A stretch of 5,019 nucleotides of DNA from Hydrogenimonas sp. (GTDB taxonomy: Bacteria > Campylobacterota > Campylobacteria > Campylobacterales > Hydrogenimonadaceae). The stretch lies in NCBI GenBank assembly GCA_015494675.1, contig WGAW01000075.1, positions 1 to 5,019 of the forward strand. Reading direction: 5' to 3'. The notes beneath the pieces were generated by a model. It worked only from the letters and a program-made list of their open reading frames with translations, was not told where the DNA came from and made no database searches. Of this stretch, positions 1 to 5,019 are shown in pieces; the stretch's first letter is position 1, and every line of letters begins with the position of its first letter. Both the position numbers and the translations under genes were made by a program.

Positions 1-363
1 GTGACCAACGTCTTCAAGGTGGTGCAGGATGCCGTCTCTTCCGTGCCGCCCGCATATCTGAACCTGCTCGATCTTAACGGAACCGACGCCAATATTACCG
101 ATATTTTCGAGGTTAAAGGGTCTCCTTACTGGAGCATAAACGCCACATACAACGCATCTTCGACGGCTTGGGAGTACAAGGGCAAAAACGGTGAGCTAAA
201 CGCTACGATTCTCATCGACCACACGCAGAATCCGCCTGTTCTCTCGGCCCAGATAAAAGTGGTGAACGACTCTACGAACCTCAAATACCAGAAGCTCAAA
301 AGGCTTGTATCTCCGAACTCCACGTTCAACGGCACCTATACGGTAAACATCGATCTGCAGTAG
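1..363 (+). CDS. C-terminal part of an exported, probably pilin-like (type II secretion/T4P family) protein
   Basis: The reading frame is open at the first base of the window and ends in TAG at 361-363, so this is most likely a 5'-truncated gene; the GTG at base 1 may be an internal valine codon. About 120 residues are visible. They contain no prepilin leader, no hydrophobic segment and no cysteine. The start (TNVFKVVQDAVSSVPPAYLN) resembles the amphipathic region that follows the N-terminal helix in pseudopilins, and the rest is Asn/Ser/Thr-rich and beta-prone, as in pilin globular domains. The stop lies 4 bases before a clear prepilin gene, which supports a shared pilin operon. It has eight N-x-S/T sequons, three with an acidic residue at -2 (DLNGT, DANIT, ELNAT), consistent with an extracytoplasmic protein. 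The pilin assignment is inference from neighbour and composition; the missing N-terminus would settle it. That it is a coding region is much surer than its family. Confidence 0.6.
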   Translation: MTNVFKVVQDAVSSVPPAYLNLLDLNGTDANITDIFEVKGSPYWSINATYNASSTAWEYKGKNGELNATILIDHTQNPPVLSAQIKVVNDSTNLKYQKLKRLVSPNSTFNGTYTVNIDLQ

Positions 364-367
364 ACGC

Positions 368-844
368 ATGAGAAGAGCCGCTTTCACCCTTATCGAGCTG
401 ATATTCGTCATTCTTCTCATAGGGGTGCTCGGCGGCGTCGCTATTCCCAAATTTATAGGAATGCGCGACAACGCCAAAATAACCTCGGAACTCTCCACCG
501 CCTCGTCGGTTCAGACGGCGATAGACACATGTCACGGAGAGTGGATAATAAACGAAGGCTCGTTTACCTGCGGTTTCGACATCGACCCTTCCGACCCCGC
601 GCAGTTCGACGCCTCAACCGGATACCCGATCAAACTGGGCAGCAGCGACACCGCACCTTTCGACAAGATATTGAAAAACGGAAAAAACGTAAATTGGGTA
701 AAAGGGGCCGACGGCCACTACAGGGGCCCCGCTTCCAACGGCGGAGTAAAGCCGGCGTCTCCCGACATTGCCGGCAAACCGGACGCAAACGACTACTGGG
801 AGTACAACAGCACCTCCGGCACATTCACCCTGATCGACAACTGA
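368..844 (+). CDS. Type IV prepilin-like / type II secretion pseudopilin
   Basis: A 158-residue protein with a textbook class III signal: a short basic leader MRRAA, then the prepilin-peptidase site A5|F6, giving mature N-terminus FTLIE with Glu at +5, followed by a hydrophobic helix to about residue 30 (IFVILLIGVLGGVAIPKF). The protein is expected to sit in the inner membrane until it is polymerised into a pilus or pseudopilus. After the helix, residues 34-54 continue as a polar amphipathic helix. Two cysteines, C55 and C68, could form the short disulfide loop common in minor pilins. The C-terminal half is Gly/Pro/Asn/Asp-rich with one extended sequon (EYNST, N147). The -1 residue is Ala rather than the usual Gly, which prepilin peptidases are known to tolerate. 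ATG at 368 follows the previous stop by 4 bases with no clear Shine-Dalgarno, suggesting translation coupled to the upstream gene. Major, minor or pseudopilin status cannot be told from sequence. Confidence 0.9.
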   Translation: MRRAAFTLIELIFVILLIGVLGGVAIPKFIGMRDNAKITSELSTASSVQTAIDTCHGEWIINEGSFTCGFDIDPSDPAQFDASTGYPIKLGSSDTAPFDKILKNGKNVNWVKGADGHYRGPASNGGVKPASPDIAGKPDANDYWEYNSTSGTFTLIDN

Positions 845-957
845 TACCCGGCCTTTCGTCCGACTCGCTCCCGCGGGTCTCGCTGCGGTGACGGCCGAAT
901 GCTTCGTTCCTTTTTATTCGGGTTTGGCATAAGAGGCCGCCGCGAAACGGAGATCCC
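845..957. other. Convergent intergenic spacer with a GC-rich palindrome
   Basis: This spacer separates the 3' ends of the + strand pilin genes and the - strand secretion operon. It holds a perfect 8-base palindrome CCCGCGGG (870-877) flanked by two copies of CTCGCT (864-869 and 879-884), and an outer inverted pair CGGCC (849-853) / GGCCG (893-897). A T-run at 911-915 follows a weak hairpin (CGAA 896-899, TTCG 903-906). No strong hairpin directly abuts a T-run on either strand, so a canonical intrinsic terminator is not convincing. No coding sequence is supported here. Confidence 0.4.
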
Positions 958-1053
958 CTATATCTGTGTCAACTTTCTGATAATCCAGAGTCCGAATGCC
1001 AGAATGAGTGTGCTTATCACCGCAACCGTGATCGTTCCCAGTTCGCTCTCCAT
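958..1053 (-). CDS. Small single-span membrane protein (31 aa) coupled to gspF, function unknown
   Basis: A short gene reading ATG at 1053-1051 to TAG at 960-958. The product begins MESELGTITVAVIS, continues as an uninterrupted hydrophobic stretch to about residue 25, and ends in a short basic tail containing Arg26 and Lys27. Acidic residues before the span and basic ones after it predict N-out, C-in topology by the positive-inside rule. Its start codon shares one base with the gspF stop (TGATG), and GGGG at 1059-1062 lies 5 bases upstream, so translation is expected to be coupled to gspF. It occupies the place that mshF holds after mshG in Vibrio, but is far shorter and shows no similarity I can recognise. 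It lacks a prepilin motif. A plausible but unproven role is as an accessory subunit of the inner-membrane platform. That it is a real gene is inferred from start context, overlap and membrane-like composition. Confidence 0.6.
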   Translation of the reverse strand: MESELGTITVAVISTLILAFGLWIIRKLTQI

Positions 1054-2294
1054 CACATCCCCATCACTTCGGCCATGCTCCACATGGGCAGGAATATTCC
1101 GAGCGCCAGCACCAGTACGAACCCGGCTATAGCGGCTATCAGGATAGGTTCGATCATCGATGCGACGTTGTCGACTATGTGTTGGTACCTCTCCTGGTAG
1201 TAGTCGGTGACCTTCTGAAGCATCGTACCCAGCGCGCCGCCCTGCTCGCCCGCCTTTACCATCTGCACTATCATGTTCGCAAAGAGTCCGCTCTCTTCGA
1301 AGCCGCTGTAGAGCGGGCGCCCCTCCTCTATGGCCCTTTTTATCGTCTCGAGACGCATTTTCATATAGCTGTTCTCCACTACGCCTATGGCCGCATCGAG
1401 AGCATCGGTTATCGGAATGCCGGCATTTAGCAGAACGTTGAATATATAGACGAAGCGCCCCACCATCGCGTAGTGCGTCACCTTGCCTACGATATAGACT
1501 TTAAGCAGCAGACGGTCCGCTTCGAGCATTACATTTTCATTTTTTCCGTAGATGTACGAAAAAAGGAGGCTCAAAACGACTGCACCCGCTAGGATGAAGG
1601 GGCCGTATTCCGTCATCGCATGCTCCACCCAGATCAGAAGCTGTGTCGGGAAGGGCAGATCGGCCCCGCTTTCGGCGAATATCTCCTGAAACTGCGGAAC
1701 GACCATAAGTATGACTACGACGAAAGCGATCATCATAGCGATGATCGTAAAGAGCGGGTATCGGGTAGCCCGCACCAGCTCACGCCTGTTGTGGCGGATC
1801 TGATCGAGTATCTCCGCCAGTTTTTTTATCGACTCCGATAGCGTTCCGGTCTGCTCGCCCAGATTGAACATGGAGAGCGAGATGCTGCCGAGCTGAACCC
1901 TGAAAGGCTTGAGCGCCTCGCTAAGGCCCATACCGCTCTCTATGTCCGAAAGTACCGAGCGCAGAATCTCTTTGAGCATCTCGTCGTCGGTGGAGCGTAT
2001 CGCCTCTTCGAGGCACCTGTTTATCGGAAGTCCGGCATCGAGCATGACGGACATCTGCCTGAGTGTCGCTATGTATGGCTCCTGAGCCACCCTTTTGCGG
2101 CGCACCGGCGACCTGTTGGCTTCCAGCCGCTTCCGCAGTTTCAGCGAAAAGGGTTTCGAGACCTCCTTTACCGACAGCATGACGCCGAGGGTGCGCTGCC
2201 TGAACTCTGTTACCGCATCCATTTTCGACTGCGCCTCGAGTACGACCGATTCGCGCCTGTTCCCCTGCCTGTAATCGATTTTGAAGTATCTCAT
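1053..2294 (-). CDS. gspF: GspF/PilC/MshG-family inner-membrane platform protein
   Basis: A 413-residue polytopic protein, close to the usual ~400 for this family, which forms the membrane platform that couples the secretion ATPase to pilin polymerisation. An N-terminal cytoplasmic region (about 1-70) ends in a very basic stretch (KLRKRLEANRSPVRRKR). Two repeated T2SSF domains follow, each with the family's gain-of-helix signature: residues 78-100 (LRQMSVMLDAGLPINRCLEE) and 281-303 (FVYIFNVLLNAGIPITDALD), with LGEQTG at 145-150 and KAGEQGG at 347-353 at equivalent places. Membrane spans are predicted near 180-200, 232-249 and 381-403; the C-terminus FLPMWSMAEV is typical. I chose ATG 2294 because GGAG (2301-2304) lies 6 bases upstream and the gspE stop is 2 bases away; a longer frame upstream overlaps gspE and reads as non-homologous arginine-rich sequence. 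It corresponds to ctsF of the Campylobacter transformation system or mshG of MSHA pili; which one is undecided. Confidence 0.93.
   Translation of the reverse strand: MRYFKIDYRQGNRRESVVLEAQSKMDAVTEFRQRTLGVMLSVKEVSKPFSLKLRKRLEANRSPVRRKRVAQEPYIATLRQMSVMLDAGLPINRCLEEAIRSTDDEMLKEILRSVLSDIESGMGLSEALKPFRVQLGSISLSMFNLGEQTGTLSESIKKLAEILDQIRHNRRELVRATRYPLFTIIAMMIAFVVVILMVVPQFQEIFAESGADLPFPTQLLIWVEHAMTEYGPFILAGAVVLSLLFSYIYGKNENVMLEADRLLLKVYIVGKVTHYAMVGRFVYIFNVLLNAGIPITDALDAAIGVVENSYMKMRLETIKRAIEEGRPLYSGFEESGLFANMIVQMVKAGEQGGALGTMLQKVTDYYQERYQHIVDNVASMIEPILIAAIAGFVLVLALGIFLPMWSMAEVMGM
1059..1062 (-). promoter_or_regulatory. Ribosome binding site of the 31-aa membrane protein
   Basis: GGGG lies 5 bases before ATG 1053 and inside the last codons of gspF. 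Together with the one-base stop/start overlap (TGATG), it argues that the short frame is translated by termination-reinitiation. Confidence 0.5.
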
Positions 2295-2296
2295 AC

Positions 2297-3967
2297 TCAG
2301 CTCCGCGTCACCCTCAATACCTCTTCGAGGGTGGTGACCCCGGCAAGAACCTTTCTGACGCCGTCTTCGACCATCGGTCGGTACTGCCCGGATTCGAGCG
2401 CCGTTTTGGCTATCTCGAGCCTCGATGCCCCTTCGGAGATCTTCTGTGCAACCTCTTCGTTCACGCTCATTATCTCGACTATAAGCGTTCTGCCCATGTA
2501 GCCGGTCATCTCGCACTCAGGGCACCCCTTGCCCCGGTAAAAGATCGGATTTTCCGGCAGATACTTCTCTACCCTCTTTATCAGGTCGTGGTGGGGTCTG
2601 CTCTCGGTCTTGCAGTAGGGGCATATTTTACGCACAAGGCGCTGCGCCACCACGGCTATAAGGGCATCGGCTATCAGATATGGCTCCAGCCCCATCTGCA
2701 CCATCCTGCTGACGGCGCTCGGGGCGTCGTTTGTATGCAGCGTCGAAAAGACTAGGTGACCGGTAAGCGACGCCTGGGCGGCCGCGGAGAGCGTCTCGAA
2801 GTCGCGGATCTCTCCGACCATTATGATGTCGGGGTCCTGCCTCAGAAAAGATTTCAGCGCCTTCGCGAATGTGAAGCCGATCTTTTCGTTTACCTGCACC
2901 TGCTGAATGAGGGGGAGCTGGTACTCTACGGGGTCCTCTATGGTCATCACCTTGTTTTCGATGCTTTTGATCTCGTTCAAAGCGGCATAGAGGGTCGTCG
3001 TCTTTCCGCTGCCGGTAGGGCCCGTGAGCAGAACTATGCCGTAGGGCTGGTGAATCACCTCGTGGAAGGTTTTTAGATTATCATCTTCGAACCCGAGCTC
3101 CGACATCTTCATCAGAACCTTCTGCTGGTCGAGAATACGCATCACGATAGACTCGCCGTGCAGGGTGGGGGTCGCCGAGAGCCTGAAGTCGTACTCTTTG
3201 CCGTCGACAACCAGCATAAACCTGCCGTCTTGAGACTTTCTGCGCTCGGAAATATCGAGGTTCCCGAGTATCTTTATGCGCGAAGCGAGTGCCGTATAGA
3301 CCTCCAGATCGAAGACGAATGTCTCGTGAAGCACGCCGTCCACCCTGGCGCGCACCGATACTTCGTAGGCGTCCGGCTCTATGTGCAGGTCGCTGGCGTT
3401 GCGGATCACGGCATCTTTTATGATGAGCTTTATGAGCTTCAAAACGGCGCTCTCTTCACTCTCGTTTTTTATGCCGTGCTGTTTTATCTCGCGCTTCACT
3501 TCGGCCACGATAGACCTGGTGGAGTCTATGATCTCTATGCGCTGGAATATGTGCTGAATCTCGCCCTTCATCGCCAGAAAGAGCTTGATCGGCTTCGTTA
3601 CCACACTCCTTTGAAGCACCTCGAGAGCGTCGTAGTTGAGCGGATCGGAGGTGGCTACGAATATGTACTCCTCATCCTCCCCAAACGGCACCGCCCATGC
3701 GTTTTTGAGAACCTGCAGCGGAAACTGCTCGAGCAGCTTCAGATCGAGCTCCACGCCGTAGAGATCCACAAACTCCAGCCTGAGCTGACTCGCGAGCTGC
3801 TCCGCTATCTCCCTTTCGGTCACGAAGCCCTCGTCTACCAGAATCTCGCCCAGCTTTTTGGTGTAGTCGCTCTCCTTCTGCTTCTTTAGGGCCTGCGCCA
3901 GTTCATCTTCGGTTATGAGACCCTTTTCGACCAGGATATCGCCCAGTCTTACACTCTGCCTTATCAT
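2297..3967 (-). CDS. gspE: GspE/PilB/MshE-family assembly ATPase with N-terminal MshEN (c-di-GMP-binding type) domain
   Basis: A 556-residue cytoplasmic hexameric ATPase powering pilus or pseudopilus assembly. Residues 7-61 hold two tandem 24-residue MshEN motifs, RLGDILVEKGLITEDELAQA... and KLGEILVDEGFVTEREIAEQ..., the cyclic-di-GMP-binding signature of MshE. The core contains ASDLHIEP (191-198) and RARVDGV (206-212); Walker A GPTGSGKT (316-323, Lys322); Asp box TIEDPVEY (342-349); Walker B DPDIIMVGEIRD (378-389) with catalytic Glu386; and His box LTGHLVFSTLHTND (401-414). The zinc-binding CPYC (449-452) and CPEC (482-485) pairs of the C-terminal domain are both intact. Every expected catalytic element is present. 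I chose ATG 3967, which overlaps the upstream stop as ATGA and has GGGG 6 bases before it; ATG 3979 (four more residues) lacks a ribosome site. Order and domains match mshE and ctsE. A retraction (PilT-type) ATPase is ruled out by the MshEN domain and the tetracysteine motif. Confidence 0.96.
   Translation of the reverse strand: MIRQSVRLGDILVEKGLITEDELAQALKKQKESDYTKKLGEILVDEGFVTEREIAEQLASQLRLEFVDLYGVELDLKLLEQFPLQVLKNAWAVPFGEDEEYIFVATSDPLNYDALEVLQRSVVTKPIKLFLAMKGEIQHIFQRIEIIDSTRSIVAEVKREIKQHGIKNESEESAVLKLIKLIIKDAVIRNASDLHIEPDAYEVSVRARVDGVLHETFVFDLEVYTALASRIKILGNLDISERRKSQDGRFMLVVDGKEYDFRLSATPTLHGESIVMRILDQQKVLMKMSELGFEDDNLKTFHEVIHQPYGIVLLTGPTGSGKTTTLYAALNEIKSIENKVMTIEDPVEYQLPLIQQVQVNEKIGFTFAKALKSFLRQDPDIIMVGEIRDFETLSAAAQASLTGHLVFSTLHTNDAPSAVSRMVQMGLEPYLIADALIAVVAQRLVRKICPYCKTESRPHHDLIKRVEKYLPENPIFYRGKGCPECEMTGYMGRTLIVEIMSVNEEVAQKISEGASRLEIAKTALESGQYRPMVEDGVRKVLAGVTTLEEVLRVTRS
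2301..2304 (-). promoter_or_regulatory. Ribosome binding site deciding the gspF start
   Basis: GGAG sits 6 bases before ATG 2294, inside the end of gspE. It favours the 413-residue gspF product over the longer frame that runs back into gspE. Confidence 0.65.
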
Positions 3968-4749
3968 TCCCTGCCCCATGTCATCAGCAAAGAGCGCGCT
4001 TTTGCCGAATCTTTATAGTCGAGAAAGAGCCTGAGTATCCGTTTTGCACGCTCCTCGCGCCCGAGCGCGTACTCCGACTGCGCGTAGATTATCCACGCCC
4101 TCTCGTCGTCACGGTCGAGAATGTTCGCTTTTCTGGCCCACAAAGAGGCTTTTTCGAAATCCCCGTCGTCGTAATATGTACGGGCTATTTTAAGAGCCAA
4201 AGAGTATCTGGGCGCATTTGCATACCGCTCGAGCAGCGCGTCGATATCTGCAACCTCCCTTATCTCCAGCACGACTTTCGGTTTGGTTTCGTTCTTCTCT
4301 GCCTGAGGTTCGGCTTCCGGTCCCAACAGTGCTCTGCGCGAATCTTCATTCATCTTCTCTTCCGGCTTCACAGACTCTTTTTTTATCTCTTTCGGTTCAC
4401 TCTTTTCACTCTTTTGCAAAGCGGTACTCTTCTCTTTCAAAACCGTTTCGCCGCCGCTTTTTTCGATCTCTCTCTTCGACTCGGCCGACCTCGCGGTTTC
4501 CGGCTCCGCCTCTCTTTCGGCCGGTTTCACTCCGGCAGGCTCCGCATGGCCCGGTGCGGCCGTCACGGCAACGGTTTCTACCTCCCGTTTTTCGCCGCCG
4601 CTGCTTAAAAGAGGCCCTTCATAATGCGTCAGATAGGCCGCAACGCCTCCCGAAACAAGGAGCAGCGAAACCGCGGCGATCCGTCTGGCGACGACTCTTC
4701 TTCTTCTCGATCTGCACCTGCTAAGAAGCGATTCGAAGCGGCTATTCAT
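3964..4749 (-). CDS. Single-span TPR protein, MshN-like position (pilus/secretion assembly)
   Basis: A 261-residue bitopic membrane protein. The N-terminal tail (1-23) carries nine arginines and should be cytoplasmic; a hydrophobic span follows at about 24-41. A long charged, Pro/Glu/Lys/Ser-rich low-complexity linker (about 42-165), presumably unfolded and periplasmic, leads to a C-terminal helical domain (about 168-257) with two TPR-like units: ALKIARTYYDDGDFEKASLW... and AWIIYAQSEYALGREERAKR... . The layout (short cytoplasmic tail, one span, extended linker, TPR head) and position between an AAA ATPase and the GspE ATPase match MshN in MSHA loci and the membrane protein between ctsP and ctsE in Campylobacter; primary sequence alone is too diverged for a firm name. 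The start at 4749 is supported by GGAG (4757-4760) 7 bases upstream and an 8-base overlap with the preceding gene. One extended sequon (EKNET, N153) lies in the linker. A role in bridging the platform to the cell wall or secretin is inference. Confidence 0.85.
   Translation of the reverse strand: MNSRFESLLSRCRSRRRRVVARRIAAVSLLLVSGGVAAYLTHYEGPLLSSGGEKREVETVAVTAAPGHAEPAGVKPAEREAEPETARSAESKREIEKSGGETVLKEKSTALQKSEKSEPKEIKKESVKPEEKMNEDSRRALLGPEAEPQAEKNETKPKVVLEIREVADIDALLERYANAPRYSLALKIARTYYDDGDFEKASLWARKANILDRDDERAWIIYAQSEYALGREERAKRILRLFLDYKDSAKARSLLMTWGRE
3974..3977 (-). promoter_or_regulatory. Ribosome binding site deciding the gspE start
   Basis: GGGG sits 6 bases before ATG 3967, whose ATGA overlaps the TPR gene stop. 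The alternative ATG at 3979 has no purine-rich element at a workable distance, so the shorter product is preferred. Confidence 0.55.
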
Positions 4750-5019
4750 CTATCAGCTCCAGATCGAGTGCGGCCATATCGATGGTGCAGCCGTTCGGTT
4801 CGGCATACTTTGCGAGCCCTTCGCTCTTTGCGTAATCCATAATTTCGAAGAGGGTCTGCACCATCCGCTTGAGTGTCCTGAAGTTCCCTCCGGTGTAGCG
4901 GTATATGCGTTTGAAGTGCTTCGGCCCGAACAGGCTGGAAACCTCATCCAGCCCGTTCTCTCTCAGCCTCCCCTCAACATAGCGCCGCACCTCGTCGGCC
5001 GAGAGGGTGCCTATCTCGA
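4742..5019 (-). CDS. C-terminal fragment of an ExeA/MshM/CtsP-like AAA ATPase
   Basis: The frame is open to the window edge and ends in TAG at 4744-4742, so only about the last 92 residues are visible; the nucleotide-binding core lies outside. The visible part begins EIGTLSADEVRRYVEGRL, which fits the stretch after the ATPase core in the GspA/ExeA/MshM family, where a Leu-Ser-x-x-Glu segment precedes a helix ending in an Arg-Leu pair. It continues with a helical lid containing IYRYTGGNFRTLKRMVQT, resembling the sensor-2 helix of AAA+ lids, where a Gly-x-x-Arg places arginine near the nucleotide. Such ATPases act at the inner membrane with pilus and secretion systems (MshM) and in Campylobacter DNA uptake (CtsP). 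Being the first visible gene of the operon, and overlapping the TPR gene by 8 bases, fits that role. A GTG at 4990 is in frame but is not the likely start, because coding similarity continues upstream of it. The family call rests on lid features and position, without a visible Walker motif. Confidence 0.72.
   Translation of the reverse strand, partial: EIGTLSADEVRRYVEGRLRENGLDEVSSLFGPKHFKRIYRYTGGNFRTLKRMVQTLFEIMDYAKSEGLAKYAEPNGCTIDMAALDLELIDE
4757..4760 (-). promoter_or_regulatory. Ribosome binding site of the TPR gene
   Basis: GGAG lies 7 bases before ATG 4749, within the coding end of the preceding ATPase gene, supporting the start with an 8-base overlap and coupled translation. Confidence 0.6.

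Noticed and set aside
1..363. Complete gene starting with GTG at base 1
   Set aside because: The start coincides with the window edge and the product lacks the export signal expected from its sequon-rich, pilin-like composition, so a truncated gene is more likely.
529..891. 120-residue + strand frame overlapping the pilin gene
   Set aside because: Arg-rich out-of-frame reading of the clear prepilin gene, without a start context.
896..915. Intrinsic terminator for the pilin genes (hairpin plus T-run)
   Set aside because: The stem is only 4 bases (CGAA/TTCG) and is separated from the five T residues by TTCC, so it is too weak to call as a terminator feature.
899..1132. 77-residue + strand frame across the spacer and the gspF end
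   Set aside because: It overlaps both gspF and the small membrane protein antisense, has no ribosome site and no recognisable fold.
2295..2516. N-terminal extension of the gspF frame by 74 residues back into gspE
   Set aside because: The added sequence is arginine-rich, unlike any GspF N-terminus, overlaps the conserved C-terminal part of gspE, and ATG 2294 has a good ribosome site.
3158..3889. 243-residue + strand frame opposite gspE
   Set aside because: It is antisense to the well-supported ATPase gene, shows no recognisable domain, and is explained by codon bias of the true frame leaving the opposite strand without stops.
4218..4724. 168-residue Ser/Arg/Pro-rich + strand frame
   Set aside because: It is the mirror of the Glu/Lys/Ser-rich linker of the TPR gene; its composition is a by-product of that low-complexity stretch.

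Overview
The window looks like part of a type IV pilus / type II secretion-type locus from a Campylobacterota (Epsilonproteobacteria) genome with mid-range GC. That placement is inference from three things. The gene order AAA ATPase, TPR membrane protein, GspE-type ATPase, GspF-type platform protein is the order I recall for both the Vibrio MSHA locus (mshM-mshN-mshE-mshG) and the Campylobacter jejuni transformation cluster (ctsP, a small membrane protein, ctsE, ctsF). The exported proteins carry D/E-x-N-x-S/T sequons, the target of Campylobacter-type PglB N-glycosylation. Codon use is rich in ATA and AGA/AGG. GC is well above that of Campylobacter itself, so a free-living relative is more likely.

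Layout. On the + strand, 1-363 is the C-terminal part of an exported protein whose start lies outside the window. It is followed 4 bases later by a complete type IV prepilin-like gene (368-844). A 113-base convergent spacer (845-957) carries a GC-rich palindrome but no convincing terminator. On the - strand, reading from right to left, lies a tightly packed operon: the C-terminus of an ExeA/MshM/CtsP-like AAA ATPase (4742-5019, cut by the window edge), a TPR membrane protein (3964-4749), a GspE/MshE-type ATPase (2297-3967), a GspF/MshG-type inner-membrane protein (1053-2294), and a 31-residue single-span membrane protein (958-1053). Adjacent genes overlap by 8, 4 and 1 bases or are separated by 2 bases, and each downstream start has a purine-rich Shine-Dalgarno element. 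They are therefore probably translated in a coupled, stoichiometric way.

How they work together (family knowledge plus inference): the prepilin is cleaved and methylated by a prepilin peptidase not seen here. The hexameric GspE/MshE ATPase drives pilin extraction through the GspF/MshG platform. The TPR protein and the AAA ATPase probably connect the inner-membrane machine to the outer-membrane secretin or the cell wall. The output could be an MSHA-like pilus, a DNA-uptake pseudopilus or both; the sequence alone does not decide. The most interesting points are the unlisted 31-residue membrane protein coupled to gspF, a well-conserved cyclic-di-GMP-binding MshEN signature at the N-terminus of the ATPase, and a marked enrichment of N-glycosylation sequons in the first pilin-like protein.
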